NCBI GenBank assembly: GCA_023229385.1
Contig: JALNZI010000032.1
Location: 1 to 12,452, forward strand
From: Candidatus Omnitrophota bacterium
GTDB taxonomy: Bacteria > Omnitrophota > Gorgyraeia > Gygaellales > Profunditerraquicolaceae
Reading direction: 5' to 3'
DNA: 12,452 bases
Each line of letters opens with the position of its first letter. The stretch's first letter is position 1. Position numbers and translations under genes: made by a program. Shown here in pieces: positions 6,452-12,452 of this stretch. Below the pieces are notes generated by a model that was given only the letters and a program-made list of their open reading frames with translations, searched no databases and was not told the origin of the DNA.

Positions 6452-6463
6452 ATCACCTCCTTT
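6452..6463 (-). promoter_or_regulatory. Near-perfect Shine-Dalgarno site of the small ORF
   Basis: The minus strand reads AAAGGAGGTGAT, matching the complement of the 16S rRNA tail over almost its whole length, and is far stronger than the sites of most genes in the operon. It lies 8 bases (GGAGG to ATG) before the small ORF and is the main reason for annotating it. Confidence 0.7.
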
Positions 6464-6474
6464 TGCTTATGGTT

Positions 6475-6497
6475 AATGATACCAGATTAGTATCATT
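6475..6497. promoter_or_regulatory. Putative Rrf2 operator: perfect 8-7-8 inverted repeat
   Basis: AATGATAC (6475-6482) and GTATCATT (6490-6497) are perfect inverted copies separated by CAGATTA. The repeat covers the spacer and nearly all of the -10 box of the minus-strand promoter, so a bound dimer would block RNA polymerase. Rrf2 proteins bind such dyads as dimers, and the regulator is the first full gene downstream, so negative autoregulation is the natural inference. Confidence 0.72.
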
Positions 6498-6503
6498 TGT
6501 CAA
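6476..6503 (-). promoter_or_regulatory. Sigma-70-type promoter of the defence operon
   Basis: On the minus strand a perfect -35 TTGACA (6503-6498) is followed by a 16-bp spacer and the -10 TATCAT (6481-6476, five of six consensus bases), with an extended -10 TGG just before it. The predicted start is near 6469, leaving about 20 nt of leader before the small ORF. Confidence 0.75.
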
Positions 6504-6511
6504 GTAAATTT

Positions 6512-6563
6512 ATTCGGGCATAACTTATGGAGGCATAAACCGACATAAGTTATCTGCCCGAAT
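6512..6563. repeat. Long imperfect palindrome between the two operons
   Basis: ATTCGGGCA plus TAACTTATG (6512-6529) is mirrored by CATAAGTTA (6544-6552), a 2-nt bulge TC, and TGCCCGAAT (6555-6563). All 18 paired positions match, around a 14-nt loop. The motif G(G/A)CATAA occurs three times (CATAA at 6519, 6534 and 6544). It lies just upstream of the defence promoter. It could be a bidirectional RNA hairpin, a recombinase or protein-binding site, or a small non-autonomous repeat; no flanking direct repeat was found. Confidence 0.6.
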
Positions 6564-6566
6564 TAA

Positions 6567-6585
6567 CCCCGCGATTTTTGCGGGG
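6567..6585 (-). terminator. G+C-rich hairpin, probable terminator of the transporter/RnfD operon
   Basis: CCCCGC and GCGGGG form a 6-bp perfect stem around a 7-nt loop, 19 bp past the stop of the exported SOR-like gene. In the minus direction it is followed by TTAATT, a weak U-tract, so termination may be only partial. The long palindrome follows immediately. Confidence 0.5.
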
Positions 6586-6604
6586 AATGTGAAATTAATA
6601 AAAT

Positions 6605-6952
6605 TTACTTTACCACTATCTCTTTTTTTAGTTTGCCGCTAATGCTGCAATAGCCTTCAACGGAAAGCCGATCTCCGGACTTTGTATCAGGAATATAGTA
6701 ATTTACTTCCTGAGAATTAATATTCTCCTGCCTTGAAATCTTTTGTTCAATTATTTCTTGATCATTTAAACCAACATCAACTTTCTTGATATAGTGACCG
6801 AGCGGATTGCTGGTATCATGCAGAATAATCGCGGTCAATATCTTTGTGGCTGGATCATAAGAGATTTCGATATCTTTCGGAGGATGGGCGTAGGCAGTAC
6901 CAGTTAGGGCCAAGCAAATCAACAAAGATACAAACAAAATCTTCTTTTTCAT
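6605..6952 (-). CDS. Exported superoxide-reductase-fold protein with an incomplete iron site
   Basis: A 115-aa protein with a clear signal peptide (MKKK, hydrophobic core, cleavage likely after AYA at 22), so it should be periplasmic. The mature part resembles the superoxide reductase at 4225-4620: HDTSNPLGHYIKKVDV aligns with its HPN...HHIKFIE segment, and SVEGYCSISGKLKKEIVV aligns with its AVCYCNIHGIWKSEKEVTV. H45, H53 and C102 match the iron ligands H46, H52 and C116, but the last His of CNIHG is replaced by S105 (CSISG). The EKHVP motif is gone; H23 at the mature N-terminus might substitute. It is therefore probably not an ordinary SOR; it may bind another metal or have another redox role. 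Its ATG overlaps the stop of the RnfD-like gene (ATGA), showing translational coupling. Confidence 0.8.
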   Translation of the reverse strand: MKKKILFVSLLICLALTGTAYAHPPKDIEISYDPATKILTAIILHDTSNPLGHYIKKVDVGLNDQEIIEQKISRQENINSQEVNYYIPDTKSGDRLSVEGYCSISGKLKKEIVVK

Positions 6953-7695
6953 ACTTTTCTCCTTTCCGGGATTTTATTGAATAATGCCACAAAAATATTT
7001 AAAATTAAAAGGGCGGCCAATTCAGAATCAAATTTAACCTGGACCTGGATAAAGATAAAAATAAGACCGGCGGCTGCAATTCCAAAACTTAGTTTAGCTA
7101 AAGGTTTTATCGGAGTTGTTTTTGGTTCAATCAGCATTATAAAAACATAAAAATAGCTAAGATAACCAAAGATGTCAATTAAAGGGGCTTTGTTCAATAC
7201 TGCCTGAATTCCGAATAAACTCAAAGCGGTTAGTAAATAACCGGCGATCAATTCTAGCTTGCGCAGCTTATAAGTAAAATACAGGCCCACAGGCAAAAGG
7301 ATGTACCAAAGAAAGGTCCCTTTCCATTGAGTACTTGCCCCAAAGAGAAGAATGCTTAAGAATATCCCGAATGCCGCCGGATTAAAAATATGTTTCTTGT
7401 TAAAACGTATAAGATATTTTGAACAAACAGCAGTTAAAGAAGCAAAACTGATCATCCACCAGGGATTGTCGCTAGCCAGAACAAATCCAATAATTAAAGC
7501 TGACACGATTGAGCTTTCAGATACAGAAAACTTCTTATTGTTAAAATAAGAAAAAACTATGTCTACCATAATTACGCTAATCAACGCGGTAATTAGCATA
7601 AACAGAAAAGCGGCATCTCTGTCTTTTACTGACAAAAATACCGCAAACCCTGCCAAGAATATAACCAGCTTTGTTTTAATTGAAAATGATTTCAT
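6949..7695 (-). CDS. RnfD/NqrB-like membrane protein
   Basis: A 248-aa polytopic membrane protein with about 8-9 hydrophobic segments. SESSIVSALIIGFVLA (59-74), SKYLIRFNKKHIFNPAAFG (92-110) and IEPKTTPIKP (189-198) match the RnfD/NqrB family of ion-pumping redox complexes, where this subunit carries FMN and riboflavin. The protein is shorter than true RnfD (about 320-350 aa). The usual SGAT flavinylation motif is not obvious; GAST at 119-122 is near but not equivalent. No other Rnf/Nqr subunits are in the window, so it is a stand-alone homologue of uncertain function. The frame is open upstream to 7779, but that would overlap the permease; the ATG at 7695, 14 bp after the permease stop, is preferred although its ribosome site is weak. 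It is coupled to the exported SOR-like gene. Confidence 0.82.
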   Translation of the reverse strand: MKSFSIKTKLVIFLAGFAVFLSVKDRDAAFLFMLITALISVIMVDIVFSYFNNKKFSVSESSIVSALIIGFVLASDNPWWMISFASLTAVCSKYLIRFNKKHIFNPAAFGIFLSILLFGASTQWKGTFLWYILLPVGLYFTYKLRKLELIAGYLLTALSLFGIQAVLNKAPLIDIFGYLSYFYVFIMLIEPKTTPIKPLAKLSFGIAAAGLIFIFIQVQVKFDSELAALLILNIFVALFNKIPERRKV

Positions 7696-7709
7696 CTTTG
7701 GCCAATCTT

Positions 7710-8747
7710 TTATTTGAAGAATATATTGGCAATATAACCTACCGCCATAACCTGTGGAACGGTAACCAGCGGCATCCACAAAGCCACCCTTCTACCCACA
7801 TTAGTCCAAAGAAGACCGATCTCCGTGTAGTCCGTAACTACCCCGGCCATCAAGAATACAAAGCTGTTGCCTAAGGCCCCGGTCTGGCGATAGATCTCGA
7901 AGGCCAAAGGGCTTGAACCTTCAGAACAAACCTCAATTACTGTTGCCAAACCTAAAGTTACGATTAACCCCAATAAAGTCGGACCCATAAATTTATGGAA
8001 GAAATGCACGGGGATATACGCTCCGGCAAGGCTGGCAATAAGCACCCCCAGAATAATCCACCAAAGCACCATTTCTGAAAGTTCAAACGCGCCATTAACC
8101 ACGCCCTTAAAATCCGCGGCGATTGAGTTTTTATTGAATTTATAGTTGGCTAAACGCATACGGAAATCCCGGATAATTGAATAATCTTGTGATACCTGCA
8201 CAATATTCTTATTCTTTTCAATTAATCCCTTTCTTTCCAAGAACATGAATATAAATCCGGTGTTTATGGCGATGATAATTGCAGCAAGAATAATAAATAA
8301 ACCTTTTAAACCGAATAAACTTAACAACATCATCGTAACAGCAAAATTTGCCCAGGGGCTAGCCAGAAGGAAACTTACTACTGCCGGATTTGACGCGCCC
8401 TTCTTATGCAACTGTATAGATAAGGCCAATATCCCATGACTGCAGGCACTCAGCAAAAACCCTAAACCTACGGCATTAAAGATAGTCAGTGGAGATTTTC
8501 TAGCCAGGATTTTAGAGATATACTCCCGGGGCACATAGTAGTCAATAACGCCCCCCAACAATAAACCCAGAGTCACTGCCCACCAGATAGACTTTAAATA
8601 ATTAAAAATGACTTTACGAAAAGCGATTAAAACAGGAAAAACATACGAAAGTGATATTAAGACGAGAGTAACAATACAAACTAAAAATAGCTTATTCCTG
8701 AACCAGGCTTTCCCAGCCTGGTGGCAACAGGCATGATCATTGGGCAT
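7710..8747 (-). CDS. Permease of the DUF318/ArsP family with Cys/His N-terminus
   Basis: A 345-aa inner-membrane permease with about 9-10 predicted helices in two homologous halves, as usual for the ArsP/SO_0444-like family. Family motifs are SACSHGILALSIQLHKKGAS followed by FLLASPWANFAVT in the first half, and VCSEGSSPLAFEIYRQTGALGNSFVFLMAGV in the second. The conserved cysteine-containing CS-G motifs are where metal or organoarsenical substrates are thought to bind. The extreme N-terminus, MPNDHACCHQ, adds two Cys and two His and looks like a metal-binding tag. No arsR, arsC or other arsenic genes are nearby, so substrate is unknown; a soft-metal ion is a reasonable inference. It starts 3 bp after the ion transporter stop. 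Confidence 0.85.
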   Translation of the reverse strand: MPNDHACCHQAGKAWFRNKLFLVCIVTLVLISLSYVFPVLIAFRKVIFNYLKSIWWAVTLGLLLGGVIDYYVPREYISKILARKSPLTIFNAVGLGFLLSACSHGILALSIQLHKKGASNPAVVSFLLASPWANFAVTMMLLSLFGLKGLFIILAAIIIAINTGFIFMFLERKGLIEKNKNIVQVSQDYSIIRDFRMRLANYKFNKNSIAADFKGVVNGAFELSEMVLWWIILGVLIASLAGAYIPVHFFHKFMGPTLLGLIVTLGLATVIEVCSEGSSPLAFEIYRQTGALGNSFVFLMAGVVTDYTEIGLLWTNVGRRVALWMPLVTVPQVMAVGYIANIFFK

Positions 8748-8750
8748 GTT

Positions 8751-10019
<1,269 letters not shown>

Positions 10020-10028
10020 TTTTTCCTC

Positions 10029-10412
10029 TTAATTTAAACTTACAAAAACTATTCCCACAACCAGTAAGCCGGTGCCCAACCAGCGCAAGGAACTAAACTT
10101 CTCTTTTAAAATAAATCTGGATGCCAGGGCAATAAAAATATAATGCATACTATCGGCGGAAAAGGCAAAATTAAGATCCGCCCGGGAAAGTACAAGCAGC
10201 CAGATACATAAAGATATTACGCTGAAGACAAAACTCAACCAAACCCGGGGCCGGATCAACAGCTGGAAGATAAATTTAAATATCCTGACAAAATTGAATT
10301 TCCCCCCAAAATTCAAAGAGTCGATCGCCGACTTCAAAAACAGCTGGTTGATGGTATCACAAAGGCTGGTTAAAGAAATCATAAAAAGAGTAATCAACAA
10401 CCCTGCTCTCAT
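10029..10412 (-). CDS. Small DMT-superfamily membrane protein (ArnF/EmrE-like half-transporter), second of a pair
   Basis: A 127-aa, four-helix membrane protein. The C-terminus ALASRFILKEKFSSLRWLGTGLLVVGIVFVSL is the typical last two helices of EamA/SMR-type proteins, with a conserved Glu before the final helix pair. Four helices instead of ten means it must dimerise. It overlaps its upstream homologue by 4 bp (ATGA), as in paired SMR proteins and the ArnE/ArnF flippase for lipid-linked aminoarabinose. Given the acyltransferase and DegT-type aminotransferase nearby, an envelope lipid or sugar flippase is plausible but unproven. Confidence 0.78.
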   Translation of the reverse strand: MRAGLLITLFMISLTSLCDTINQLFLKSAIDSLNFGGKFNFVRIFKFIFQLLIRPRVWLSFVFSVISLCIWLLVLSRADLNFAFSADSMHYIFIALASRFILKEKFSSLRWLGTGLLVVGIVFVSLN

Positions 10413-10825
10413 TTTTTCTGCTCAGTCCTTTCTCCGCTGCTCAAAGAAACAAGAATAACCCCTGCAAGGATAAGTAATATTCCGATCCATCTTAAAACAG
10501 AGATCTGCTCATGCAGGCAAATAACCGAAACTACCGGAACAAGTATATAACTGAAACTGGCAATAGGCACAGCCACGCTTAAGTCTATTTTGGAAAGAAT
10601 GGTAGACCAGATGATGAATACCACAACCACCGTGAGCAACCCGGCCCATAAAAATGGCGAAGAAAAAACCGCTTTAAGAAAGACAATGGCGCTGGATAAA
10701 TCAACTACTGAAAGCTCTCCTTGAGCTAAAGCGCCCTTCTTAAAAAAGAAATGTATCGCTGTTTCCAGTATATCGCTGGCAACCAGCAGTAATAATATTT
10801 TTAAGGTAACCTTCTTTTTAAGCAT
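10409..10825 (-). CDS. Small DMT-superfamily membrane protein (ArnE/EmrE-like half-transporter), first of a pair
   Basis: A 138-aa four-helix protein related to the next gene. Key stretches are DILETAIHFFFKKGAL near residue 18, KIDLSVAVPIASFSYILVPVVSVICLHEQISVLRWIGILLILAGVILVSLSS in the second half (shown to mark the last two helices and the conserved HEQIS/RW turn), and a charged tail GERTEQKK. It starts 5 bp after the FemAB/GNAT-like stop, with AGGAAATAGGGG as the upstream ribosome site. The stop overlaps the start of the second half-transporter, implying equal production and a heterodimer. Substrate is unknown. Confidence 0.78.
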   Translation of the reverse strand: MLKKKVTLKILLLLVASDILETAIHFFFKKGALAQGELSVVDLSSAIVFLKAVFSSPFLWAGLLTVVVVFIIWSTILSKIDLSVAVPIASFSYILVPVVSVICLHEQISVLRWIGILLILAGVILVSLSSGERTEQKK

Positions 10826-10830
10826 AGCCC

Positions 10831-11952
10831 CTATTTCCTGATGTCTTCATCAAAATTATCGGGTTTTAATAATAACGCCAATAATTTAAGTAAAATATTG
10901 AAGAATATATTTTTATGCCTTAAATAAGCGTAAAGCGGAATAACCTTTCCGCCCAACCTGATCTTCGGCTCATAATCCGTCTGACCCGGGTGGTAATAAT
11001 ACAAAGAGTTATCGATGCACCATTTGATATTATATGCCCAGCTGACGAAATACAGGTTAAAACGATTGGATATATCATAATTGAAACCGATAAACTTATC
11101 AATCAGTAAATCTTTATATACAAAGCACAGGTTAAACGCAGCCAAAGAACCATCTACATAATAAAGAAAAAAACGCGTATGCTCCCGCAGATCATCTGAT
11201 ACCTGTAAAAAGAATTTCTTAGTAAGGCGTTCAAATTTAGTCGAGCCGTTATGGTAGGTGCTTTCATAAAGCTTGATTATCTGATCAATCTGGCCGGCGA
11301 CATCCTGGACTAACTTTACTTCAATATTGCCCCGGGAATAAGCCTGCCTTAACTTTTTGTTCAGGCCTTTGCGGGTTGAACTGCCTAAGCTCTTAAGATA
11401 TTCCTCAAAGGAAGAAAAATTCAGTTCCAAAAGCACAGTGGGAAAACTTTCTGTTTTAGTAAACCCCCGATGCTTCAAAACATCCAGAAATGATGTGCCC
11501 TCCTGCGGAAAATCCTTAAAAATAGTCAAGGGGGTATTAATCTTAGACGCTAAATCTTTTATCCCTGCCAAAAGCTGTCTGATTAGTTCGGGATCGCTCC
11601 TGAAATTATCCCTAATGCCGATAACTCCATACTCGCCAAAAGGCGAGCCGCAAAATAAAGTATTGCTAACTAAGAAGCGCGGAAACGCCTTACGTATCAG
11701 CTTGATAACCTTTAATAACCGGCCTTCAACGGCAATATCTAAGTTGAAATCCGTGCTGAACAATGGGGCGATAAGTACGATTTCACTATCATGATAAATA
11801 ACCAGATAGTAAAAAACAAACTCCGGGAGTTCAGAATTCCCCAGGGTTCGGTAAAAAGGATAGCTTTCAGGGATATCCCCAAAAACAGCATCCCAAGCTC
11901 CTTGATCTATCTGATCAATATTATCGTATATCTTATAAGTAATCTTAGGCAT
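10831..11952 (-). CDS. FemAB/GNAT-like acyltransferase
   Basis: A 373-aa soluble protein that resembles the FemAB-like/BioF2-type acetyltransferase group (double GNAT fold). The opening WDAVFGDIPESYPFYRTL resembles the family's start (a Trp-containing helix followed by PF). The middle SFEEYLKSLGSSTRKGLNK and RQAYSRGNIEVKL (about 180-215) is the Arg/Lys-rich segment typical of this group. Later FFLYYVDGSLAAFNLCFVY and YHPGQTDYEPKIRLGG (about 260-350) fit the second GNAT half. Relatives transfer amino acids or acyl groups to cell-wall or polysaccharide precursors. It is the first gene of the second operon; the two half-transporters follow. No strong Shine-Dalgarno site precedes the ATG. Substrate unknown. 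Confidence 0.7.
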   Translation of the reverse strand: MPKITYKIYDNIDQIDQGAWDAVFGDIPESYPFYRTLGNSELPEFVFYYLVIYHDSEIVLIAPLFSTDFNLDIAVEGRLLKVIKLIRKAFPRFLVSNTLFCGSPFGEYGVIGIRDNFRSDPELIRQLLAGIKDLASKINTPLTIFKDFPQEGTSFLDVLKHRGFTKTESFPTVLLELNFSSFEEYLKSLGSSTRKGLNKKLRQAYSRGNIEVKLVQDVAGQIDQIIKLYESTYHNGSTKFERLTKKFFLQVSDDLREHTRFFLYYVDGSLAAFNLCFVYKDLLIDKFIGFNYDISNRFNLYFVSWAYNIKWCIDNSLYYYHPGQTDYEPKIRLGGKVIPLYAYLRHKNIFFNILLKLLALLLKPDNFDEDIRK

Positions 11953-12041
11953 AGGTAATTTAAAATTCCCGAGACTTATCTTGAATTTCTGTTTATTTTA
12001 GCATAGAATAAGCAAGTGTGTGAGAAAAAAGGAAATTAAAT
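11953..12041. promoter_or_regulatory. Divergent intergenic region
   Basis: 89 bp, A/T-rich, between the minus-strand FemAB/GNAT-like gene and the plus-strand aminotransferase. A good plus-strand promoter is described separately. For the minus strand I see only A/T-rich candidates with poor spacing, although a start for the second operon is expected here. No clear inverted repeat was found. Confidence 0.6.
11981..12009 (+). promoter_or_regulatory. Sigma-70-type promoter of the aminotransferase gene
   Basis: TTGAAT (11981-11986) as -35, a 17-bp spacer and TAGAAT (12004-12009) as -10 give near-consensus elements with ideal spacing. The expected start near 12016 leaves about 26 nt before the TTG start codon, with AAAAAAGGAAA as ribosome site. 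Confidence 0.65.
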
Positions 12042-12452
12042 TTGAGCCTATTCAGAGAAATTCCGCCAACCGCAGGCTGGCCGATCAAAACCAAAAGTCT
12101 AATCCCCCCCTTTTTTAAAAAACTGCCTAAAGGGATGCTGGAAGAGGAATTTAAAAAATATTTAAATGCCCCCCTGGCCTTGCTTACTTACTCCGGGACA
12201 GCCGCGTTTTACCTAATCCTGGAAAGCTTGAAAGAACTTTCCACAAAAAAAACAATAGTCATACCTGCTTTTATCTGTCCCCTGGTACCTTTGGCAATAA
12301 AAAGAGCCGGGTTAAAAATAAAACCCTGTGACATAAACCCGGATAATTTTGATTTTGATATTGATAAATTACGTAAGGTCTGCGTTGAAGATAACGACAT
12401 CCTGGCAATCCTGGCTGTGCATCTGGGAGGAATCTCCCTGGAACTGCAAAAC
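12042..12452 (+). CDS. DegT/DnrJ/EryC1/StrS-type aminotransferase (N-terminal part; runs off the right edge)
   Basis: The first 137 codons of a PLP-dependent fold-type I aminotransferase, a family that aminates nucleotide sugars for surface polysaccharides. Visible motifs are EEEFKKYLNAPLALLTYSGTAAF (about residues 34-55; SGTAA is the PLP phosphate-binding turn), IVIPAFICPLVPLAIKRAG followed by KPCDI (about 73-97, the substrate/PLP strand region), and DILAILAVHLGG near the edge. The PLP lysine lies beyond the window. The start is TTG at 12042 with GGAAA upstream; the first ATG (12135) would lose the conserved N-terminal part. Codons 21-27 are a run of C7, T6 and A6 (12104-12122) read in frame, a slippage-prone tract. 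It is divergent from the FemAB/GNAT-like operon and may serve the same envelope pathway. Confidence 0.85.
   Translation, partial: MSLFREIPPTAGWPIKTKSLIPPFFKKLPKGMLEEEFKKYLNAPLALLTYSGTAAFYLILESLKELSTKKTIVIPAFICPLVPLAIKRAGLKIKPCDINPDNFDFDIDKLRKVCVEDNDILAILAVHLGGISLELQN

Noticed and set aside
6521..6552. Resemblance of ATAACTTAT arms to loxP
   Set aside because: Only about seven bases of each arm agree and the spacer length and remaining arm sequence differ; no Cre-like recombinase is present in the window.
7696..7779. N-terminal extension of the RnfD-like protein to 7779
   Set aside because: It would overlap the permease end by 70 bp, and the residues are not membrane-like; ATG 7695 begins a normal membrane protein start.
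11357..11794. 145-codon open frame on the plus strand
   Set aside because: It lies wholly antisense inside the FemAB/GNAT-like gene, shows no family motif and has no ribosome site; it is a shadow of the real gene.
12209..12400. 63-codon minus-strand frame inside the aminotransferase gene
   Set aside because: Antisense to a clear DegT-type coding sequence, with no recognisable motif or upstream ribosome site.

Overview
The window looks like chromosomal DNA (roughly 40-45% G+C by eye) from an anaerobic or oxygen-sensitive bacterium. It carries no IS element, phage gene, CRISPR array, rRNA or tRNA that I could recognise. Rubredoxin, flavodiiron protein, one-iron superoxide reductase and a short hybrid cluster protein together are typical of anaerobes. 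Signal peptides, tightly packed operons and DegT/ArnE-F-like envelope genes suit a Gram-negative-type candidate phylum. Omnitrophota is my guess, not something the sequence proves.

Region A (1-6503, minus strand) is one densely packed oxygen/peroxide/NO defence operon. From its promoter it reads: a TTGACA/TATCAT promoter (6476-6503) overlapped by a perfect 8-7-8 inverted repeat (6475-6497); a 25-codon Cys-containing small ORF with an almost ideal Shine-Dalgarno sequence; an Fe-S-type Rrf2 regulator; a class III-like hybrid cluster protein (hcp); superoxide reductase; a two-helix membrane protein with a Met-rich tail; rubredoxin; thiol peroxidase (tpx); an FNR-type flavin reductase; flavodiiron protein; a PNPOx-like flavin protein; a glutaredoxin-like protein; and thioredoxin reductase, which runs off the left edge. 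Most gaps are 1-40 bp. The simplest reading is a self-regulated regulon. Superoxide is reduced to peroxide (SOR) and peroxide to water (Tpx). O2 or NO is reduced by the flavodiiron protein, and NO/hydroxylamine is handled by Hcp. Electrons come from NAD(P)H through the FNR-like reductase and rubredoxin, or through thioredoxin reductase and the glutaredoxin-like protein.

Region B (6504-6604) is a short intergenic stretch. It holds a G+C-rich hairpin that probably ends the upstream operon and a long imperfect palindrome (9+9 bp arms) of unknown role.

Region C (6605-11952, minus strand) is a second packed operon: a FemAB/GNAT-like acyltransferase, two overlapping small DMT-family membrane proteins (ArnE/ArnF-like pair), an ArsB/NhaD-type ion transporter, a DUF318/ArsP-type permease, an RnfD/NqrB-like membrane protein, and an exported protein whose sequence aligns with superoxide reductase but lacks part of the iron site. 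The last two are translationally coupled (ATGA overlap).

Region D (11953-12452) is a divergent intergenic region with a good plus-strand promoter, followed by the first 137 codons of a DegT/DnrJ/EryC1-type PLP aminotransferase starting at TTG.

The points most worth following are the promoter/operator/small-ORF unit at 6370-6503, the degenerate exported SOR-fold protein, the Met-rich membrane protein inside the SOR-rubredoxin operon, and the palindrome between the operons.
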